Of a stretch of DNA of 64,000 bases, positions 56,831 to 64,000 are shown piece by piece. Numbering within the stretch: the stretch's first letter is position 1; each line of letters starts with the position of its first letter. Position numbers and translations under genes: made by a program. The notes beneath the pieces were generated by a model, which made no database searches, was not told the DNA's origin, and saw only the letters and a program-made list of their open reading frames with translations. The DNA is from Hermatobates lingyangjiaoensis (Eukaryota; Arthropoda; Insecta; Hemiptera; Hermatobatidae): positions 558,001 through 622,000 of the forward strand of contig JAPFBL010000234.1 of NCBI GenBank assembly GCA_026182355.1, written 5' to 3'.

Positions 56831-56871
56831 TTGTTCTCTGACGACGTGAAAACGAAAGGCCTCAGAGCGAC
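56831..56871 (+). ncRNA. Hammerhead ribozyme, family G, plus copy
   Basis: UUGUUCU pairs with AGAGCGA (7 bp including G-U pairs) as stem I. CUGACGA (56838-56844), C, GU/AC, GAAA (56854-56857), AGGCCU and C17 complete the core. It is the inverted twin of the minus-strand copy. Confidence 0.68.
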
Positions 56872-57107
56872 TATCTTCATTCATTTGTGGTGAGTTACCT
56901 GAATATTTATGTCACGTGTTATTGTGACAATTTTGTATATATATATACATAAATTCTTTCTATAAATATTATTATATAATTAATATAATAATTATATGTA
57001 GTATACATATAATAATTATTATATACATTCTATATATATATTTATTATATATAAACTTTATTTATATAATGGACCTCTATATATCACCGTTTAACCACAA
57101 TAAGAAA

Positions 57108-57166
57108 TGAGAAAAAAGGCTAAGATCTTTCAACCGTAACAAGCGGTCTTCATCAGATTGAAATCT
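57108..57166 (-). ncRNA. Hammerhead ribozyme, family B variant with CUGAUGA
   Basis: Minus strand: CUGAUGA (57156-57150), stem II ACCG/CGGU, GAAA (57131-57128), AGAUCU, U, AGCC. The core is intact with U7 instead of C7. The stem I 5' strand has changed (CAAU), so stem I is weak in this copy. Confidence 0.68.
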
Positions 57167-57835
57167 AAAGCAGCTGTAACTATTACAGAAGCAGTATTCT
57201 TATAAACAAGGTGTATCGATCTGGTATCATTCCTTCCAACTTACATGACCTGTTGGGAAAGTAGGAGAAGATTCTAGTAAACAATGCTTCCAAATACGTA
57301 TGTATCTTCCTCGTATTACATCAGTTATTGAAGGAAGAGACGAAGGATGACCTCCTATGAATAACCGTTTCAAACAAGTAAAATTTTTCGCGTATCACAT
57401 CATATGCTGAGAAAACTAAGACTTTCTGATGTGTGATGTTCATTTTGAGGGTATTAAAATAAAATTATTTCTTCTCTTATATTAATTTAATTAAATTAAT
57501 TTAAATAATTTAATTAGCCGATTAATTTAATTAAAAGATTTTTTGTTGGTAAAACAATTATTATTTTAAACTCTTATTTTTGAATGAAACAACTTTTCCT
57601 GATGTTTAGTAACTTTTACATGCCCTTTTAATTTTATTATTTATATTATTAATTTAACATATTGACATTATGTTTCTTTGTTCTTCAGTGATTTCTATTT
57701 AATAAGTTCAATGTTAAACAAAAGATGAGATATGTTGCACATTTAATTAGAAATTGAAAGGTAATTTTATGGAATAAAGGATTGTTTGGAATTGCAATAA
57801 GAGGGGGAGAGATATGGGGTTGATAAGTGAAAGGA

Positions 57836-57871
<36 letters not shown>

Positions 57872-60534
57872 GAGGGAGAGCAGAAGGGTGAGATCAATGG
57901 TTTAAGCCGAGAGGAAGAGATTGGCTAGCGAAATGCTTCCACAGAATTTGATTACCCTTAGTTATTCGCTCCAGAATACTGAATACCCTATTTCAACTTC
58001 AATTTAGCGAATTGTTTCTATTTGCAAAACTATTACACGTATGTTGGAATTATTGATTATCTAACATATACTATAGGGTTCAATAATATTTTAATTAAAT
58101 GGAATATTAATATAATAAATTGAATTTTTGTTAAAATTAAAATTGAATATTACGAAAAATGTTATTGCAATTTCTATTTGAAGTAGTGATAAATAATACC
58201 TTCATACCGAACAATGGTTTTTCTCTAAAATATACATTTCCGAGGATCACTATTTATTAATTTGTTGGATGGGACAAGATCTTTAACTAAAAATACATGG
58301 TATTGTAACACAAATACACATAATATATCTGTAATGCTAAAATGCATACAATTGTTAAGAAACGAAAATATATCAATAACATTAATATGAATATTATAAC
58401 TGGAGTTATCTGGAGAATATAATTCAATTCAATGCTGTAGACTAATTCAAAAATAGATAAAAATGAGCGTCAGCTATATTTAATTGATATAATAAACAAT
58501 AAAAGATAAAATTTCTTTTGCGACGATTTGTTAAGAAAATTACTTCTGAAAAAAATTTTTATAGATGTATTTGATATATTGTATAGAATTGGAAACTGTA
58601 AATCTCATCAAAGAGAAGTTTATGACGTTTTTAACGCTATGATAATCGATTTAAGTGATAATAATTCAGTAATTCTAGTGAAGGTTACTTTAAAAGCAAT
58701 CTATAGAGGAATAACTCTGAAAAGTCAACAGATTGCAATGTGGTGTACGCCTTGGCATGAGCACATGCGCACTATGATCTAGTACGCTGTTGGAGTGTTT
58801 CTAAGTTTATAACGAAGAAATATATTTTATTAACAATTTGTTAATTTGTTTTGTACATTAGTCTACCGAATAAACCTGAAAGAGCAATTAGCAATTGTCA
58901 ACATTTGTATCTAACCTGAAAATTGTAAGGATTTATAAAACTCAAATAATGATAATAAAATAACGAAATATGAAGTCAAGTATCCAAAGACTAGAAAAAC
59001 GTGTTTTGTCATTGAGAAACAAGTTCATAATTTATTGGAAATTCAAAAGGTAGGACCTTTAGTTTAATGAAGGATGTTTTGTAATGCTGTTTAATTTAAA
59101 AAAATCTATAGAGTCAATCCATACAACTTTCAGTGTGGCATGGTAATGAATAAAATCGGCACAAACTAAACACCTTGCGTTACTCAACCAACCCATTGAT
59201 CAATCATAATTCTCAAGGTTTTACAATTATTTTAAAGGCTCCAGATGAGTCACAGATTTGTCTGTTTACAAAGCAGCTTTTGGTCTGAAAAACCACTTCT
59301 TCTATCGGTAATTAATGAATTCATTTATTTATGTTATATTTTTATTTTATTTATTTGTATAGCATTTCTTTTTTTTTCAAATTGTTTGAAAATAACGTTT
59401 TTCTTCAATTTCCTTATTATCTTTCTCTATCTTATGAATCTAGTAATGCTGGAATAACATCATTTCCTGGCTACTTAAGCACAACTAGTTTCGCGGAGGA
59501 ATACGAGCAATAATAATATCTAATAGTTGGGCACATAAATATTTCCATATTGTTACAACTGTCTGGAACGGATAAATGTTTTACCTTGTTGACTGGTGTT
59601 GCTTGCTGTAGTCCAGTCGTTACAAAACGTTGCCTACCTTTAACAAAGTTCCTCTTGAGTCCAATATCCTGAATTTCCGGAAGCATCCAAGACTGATCAA
59701 TCTGATGAATTCATCATCAAAATGCGCATAAAGACGGTTTATGCTAATCATAATAAAGATGGTTATTATTCACATCGTCTGCGTTACTAACAACCAAACT
59801 TCATTCAATTTAATTAACTACAGGCTAGCCTTTGTATTTGTATTATAATATTATTATTAATAAAATATGTATTACAATTTGTAATAGTTTTTATAAGCAT
59901 TGATTTTTATTTTTATCTTATTTAGAAATTTTAAAAAATTCTTTTAGGATATGTGAGAAATATTCAATTTAGAGTTTAAATGAACGATGTTAAAAAAGGG
60001 AACGCTTTAAAATTTCAACAGAAAGTTGAAAATCTCTTGAATGGAGGTTCTATTTCACTTCAACTAGTTAAAGATAAAGCTATTCGAAGTAGGAGAGTTC
60101 TATCCCATGGGACAAACTTAGATGGCTTTCTGTTCTGACTTTTTTACTAGTTCCAGTTTAGTAAAATTTAGAGACATTTAGAAAAGTTTATGCACTTAAA
60201 TATGTCTTTTTTACATTACAAGTGAGACAATTATTTGAGAGAGATAACTTTTTACAGTTTTTTTCTCTAAAAATATATACATTTTAACATAAATTTATTG
60301 TGGTCTTTTATAAAGTTTAAAAGATACACAAAAGAACAAGCTGAACACAACTCTGAAACGAGCGATATTTTGACCAATAGGTTTGTTTACTTAAAAAAGG
60401 ATGGACTTTTATTGATCGACTGTTATTAAAATATGGAAATATCAAATAAGCTATCGTTCCAATTTACTGCTAGTTTAGAATGGTTGTTTTAACATTTAAG
60501 AGATGATTTATAAATGTCCAAAGCACAGTTCAAA
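57167..60534. other. AT-rich DNA with (GA)n
   Basis: (GA)n at about 57839-57880. No gene recognised; short frames at 58528-58782 and 59245-59513 carry no known motif. Confidence 0.45.
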
Positions 60535-60665
60535 ATCAGGAAAACACGAAGATCTTTCAACCGTCACAAGCAGTCTTCGTCAGAGTCAAATCTTAAATCA
60601 AAACTCTGACACAGGGCCTGTGATCTTAGTCTTTTTTTTCTGATTTCTTTCTGTGGTTTGAATAA
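60535..60665. repeat. Family B hammerhead repeat, variant flanks
   Basis: On the minus strand CUGACGA (60583-60577), ACUG/CGGU and GAAA (60558-60555) with AGAUCU are intact. The plus-strand partner has lost stem II and GAAA (CTCTGACACAGGG then TGATCTTAGTC). The outer flank TTTCTGTGGTTTGA is family B-like. Confidence 0.7.
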
Positions 60666-61100
60666 TGATTTCTATTGCATGTTTTTATTGTTAAATATTG
60701 TTCTATATAAATATGGTTTGGTATTATATATAACAAAAAGTAATTACCGCAGCAAAAACAGATATTTGCCTCGATATTTTGACATCTATCATCTTGAGAA
60801 GAAGTGACCTGCTTATTCACTATTTCAGTGGCAAGGTATAAACAAATGTGTTCCAAGTTTTATTCGTAATAGGTTATTAACTGAAGTGTATTCCTAGTAA
60901 TACTGTAGTATTATCTAACTCTGGTAATCTGAAGATATTACAATAGTGTGTATCACCCTGAGCCAAGTAATATCAAGACAAGAAGGTAAAGAAGCAGTTT
61001 TTAGAATTAAAGGAATATTATCATAATTTTTTTTACGGTCATTTTGAACTACACACGAATGAGACCATATGATTTAGTTAAGTTCCGAACTGCCGAACGA
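60666..61100. other. AT-rich intergenic DNA
   Basis: No supported feature. Confidence 0.45.
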
Positions 61101-61411
61101 TAAGTTGTTACTATACAGTTCTAGTAACGTATACCGTCCATACTGTACTATACATCCATTAATTCAATTACCGTATCTTATGAAACACCCCTAAATCAAA
61201 TATTATAAACATTAAAATTATAAAATAATAACATAAATGTAATTTCAAATAAATTCCAGCAAAATAAATATATATTGTAATTTCAATTAAATAACTTTTA
61301 TTCAAATTTAGTTATGTTTGGCCGTGGTACTCAAGAAAATTCAAATTCAAAATCATACAGTGTAGTATAGTATGAACGGTATACATTACAAGAACATACA
61401 GTAACAACTTA
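61101..61411. mobile_element. MITE-like element with ~50-bp inverted ends
   Basis: TAAGTTGTTACT...GTATACCGTCCATACT (61101-61153) is inverted at 61362-61411 with moderate divergence. The outermost bases are TA on both sides, compatible with a TA target duplication of a Tc1/mariner-type MITE. The interior (~210 bp) is AT-rich and non-coding. Confidence 0.65.
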
Positions 61412-64000
61412 CGTACACTGGGAAGTCCAGAAAGTAGCTACAATGTATGTACAGATTTTTCTGTAGTTTGAAAAATGACCGTAGGAAATTTTGTGATATT
61501 TCTTCAATTCTATATTTTGGAAATTTTAATTGATTTCTTTGACTTTTTTTATGCTAAAATTTTGAAAGTAAAATCGAAAAAACGTAAAACGAAAGACGAG
61601 AATTGTTTGTATTTTGTTCTTTATTTCTTTACAAATTGTAAAGAAGGATTTGAGCTTGAAGGACGCAGGTTGTGTTACTTTCATTATCACACCCAGTATT
61701 TTATACATTCATCTTACACCACTATTTTTTTTTTGTAAAATAATGAGTTCACCAAATTTAGACGTCATGATAGGATTTGTTTCTTGTTTTATGTAAATTA
61801 CTTCCATTTTAGCTAGTAACACAATCTCTATACTATACCGTCACTAAACATTGCATTTGAAGACAACAGTGAGTTTAATATTTGAGTCAAACTATACAAG
61901 CAAAATGTTTAATAAAAAGAAAATTGGGTTCTTGTCGGCCCAATAAGGGATAACATAACAAAGAATTGAGAAATATTTATGAAATAAGAGATTTGAAATA
62001 AATAGGAATACCTGACAACTTATTATTTAAGACGATGAAAATGAGAACTAGTATGGTTGAAATTAAATTTTTTTATTTATCTATAAATTACATTACAATT
62101 TTTAATAAGTTTTTCTAAAAATACCATATTTTGGTGTTATTTTTAACTCTCTAAGAAAGCAATTTGTTTTATATTTTTAATATAAAAATTACCTAACCCT
62201 TCCATCGCACAACATTTTTATGTTCTCTGCCTTTATCACTTTATTATGAACATTTAGTTTGAGAGAATTAGTCATATATAAATAAATAATAATATTAATA
62301 ATAATTATTATTATTGGTTTATATTTTGAAGAAGAGTGGCTTCACAGTTGTATTAGAAATTGAATCTGATAATTTTAGTTCCTTAGTGTGTTCAGAACGA
62401 GTAAAACAAAAAAAAACCCTTTAGATATTTTTTCTATACTTTCCTATACCATCTTTCTCAAGAAGCTAATAAGAAACACAAATGATGTTTCGAATTAATT
62501 TCGCCAATAAGCTATGTTTTAGCAGAAAAATAAAACACAAAGTGAACATTTTTTAATATTTTTTGACATCAAGAGAAGATTGGGACACTGGAAGAACTCT
62601 TCTTAATAAGTACTGCCTAACTTCAACTTTTAAAAGACAAATAGAAAAAAATATGGTCATTTGGGAGTTAAATTTTATTATTGGAAGATGAAGTACTTCC
62701 AAAACTGTTGAAAACCCACTTTTTCTTTGTTTAAAATTTCCTGAGGACAAAAATTGTTAAAACCGTGAGCGTTTGGTTAACATTTTTGTTGCAATTTTTT
62801 ATTTGTAATTCTTCTCTGTCTAAATATTTGATTTTCTTTTTGGTATTTTAACTGGAATAAAGTAAAAATGTCATATAGTAGGTTTTTTTTAAGTTTTGAA
62901 TATAATTTATTCATATTCAAAATACATTTGCGTGTTTATATTAAACGTAATATTAAGTTATTCTCAAAGACTTTAATTATAATTCTAATTTTTCATTTGA
63001 TTATCAAATTACTGTTAACAGTATATTTAATTCAGTTTAAATTATCAGTAATGTAGATGATTTAAAGTTCTATTCTACATATATTTTTTGGGGTAGTTCA
63101 CTATTATCTATGATCACAGAACGTGAAATGATGACTGTATAATAGTGAAATTTAGGGATAATATAAGACAAGAAGGTTAATTCTCTTTCTATGAAAGTAG
63201 CTGTTTTCTTTTCTTGTCATGGTACTATTGGTAAAAAGCTGAACATGCTAGGACCTGATGCTAGCTAAATCAATCAAAATTGAGATTGTGTGAGAGTAGG
63301 AGTGTCATATCAGTTATTGTAATAACAGTTTAATAAATGATGGCGGAAAATAACGATCAGAACTACTAGCTGTGTCCAACGTTTTAGAATGGATCAAGAC
63401 TTTGATGACAGAGGAAAGCTACAGTTTTACCTGGACGCCATTAAAAAAAGTGATAAATATTGTCGATGAGAAACGTTAAAATATTGATTTACTGTTTTTT
63501 GCTTATGCATTTATTAGTTAATAATAAAGAATGAATACAATAACTACAAAGTTAAATAATTCAAACTGAACAAAAAAGAACTAAATGTAATGACAATAAA
63601 GGATAAGAAAAATATATATATTATGTATTCCACCAATAAAGAATTAAATATACTGTAACAGTGATTTGATAATGAAATGAAAATTTTGAATCATAATTAA
63701 GGTCTTTGAGAATGAACTTAATATTACGTTTAATATAAGCATGCAAATACAGTTTTGCAATATTGCATAATCTGACAGGCTTTATTTTACAACCTTGCAA
63801 TAATTCACAAAATTTATCGGATTTTGCTTGAAAAGAACCACTACCTTTTTAAAACCATTTATATTGTTTGACGTAGAAAGATAAAAATGAATATTTTATT
63901 TTTGAAATATATTATATTGGTAAAATATTTATTTTCATAGCTGAAAAAACAAATATTGTAATATTTTGTTTTTACTTTACTGTGATTTAAGTATATTGAT
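61412..64000. other. AT-rich intergenic DNA
   Basis: No supported feature. Overlapping frames on both strands at 61475-61796 are low-complexity Phe/Leu/Lys-rich and have no motif. Confidence 0.45.

Larger units (their letters stand above)
56709..56902. repeat. Family G hammerhead palindrome, 88-bp arms
   Basis: The arms 56709-56796 and 56815-56902 are near-perfect inverted copies around AACACAACAAGTTGTGAA. (TA)n precedes it and another (TA)n follows at 56936. Confidence 0.88.

Overview
This is 64 kb of AT-rich, intron-free-looking eukaryotic DNA from a repeat-dense animal genome. The animal call rests on three things: a Penelope-like retroelement with a GIY-YIG endonuclease, tRNA-derived SINEs with a metazoan-type core, and hAT and non-LTR fragments. 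An invertebrate is likely, but I cannot name the phylum. I found no convincing host gene; almost everything recognisable is mobile-element sequence, satellite or microsatellite.

The only long coding region is a Penelope-like element (PLE) on the + strand at about 6.84-10.72 kb. It encodes a reverse transcriptase (6924-9197) followed, in the -1 frame, by a Cys-rich linker and GIY-YIG nuclease (to 9880). Then come a perfect 272-bp tandem duplication and a hammerhead-ribozyme core at its 3' end. (TA)n tracts bound it on both sides.

The dominant theme is hammerhead ribozymes (HHRs). At least ten sequence families of short, mostly palindromic repeats carry a CUGANGA / stem II / GAAA core. In every family the helix III segment is self-complementary (AGATCT, ACATGT, ACGT, AATT, ATAT, AGGCCT, ACGCGT), as expected of minimal type I hammerheads that work as dimers. 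About fifteen cores look intact. They sit at 3.3, 6.5-6.8, 10.6, 13.4, 21.6, 32.8, 40.4, 47.3-47.5, 56.7-56.9, 57.1 and 60.6 kb, usually as head-to-head inverted copies and usually next to (TA)n. I read them as PLE terminal repeats or non-autonomous retrozymes mobilised by PLEs. The 31.8-35.1 kb interval is a nested cluster of them.

Other layers: about ten tRNA-derived SINE copies (0.25, 19.7, 24.4-24.9, 27.3, 29.6, 37.1, 40.8, 41.6 and 55.1 kb); two short hAT elements with 8-bp target duplications (11.9 and 20.2 kb); one hAT transposase pseudogene (23.7-24.26 kb); a non-LTR retrotransposon tail (18.6 kb); TIR or fold-back elements (23.3, 61.1 kb); and tandem arrays with units of 131, 48, 30, about 130 and 149 bp. 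The rest is AT-rich sequence without recognisable features.
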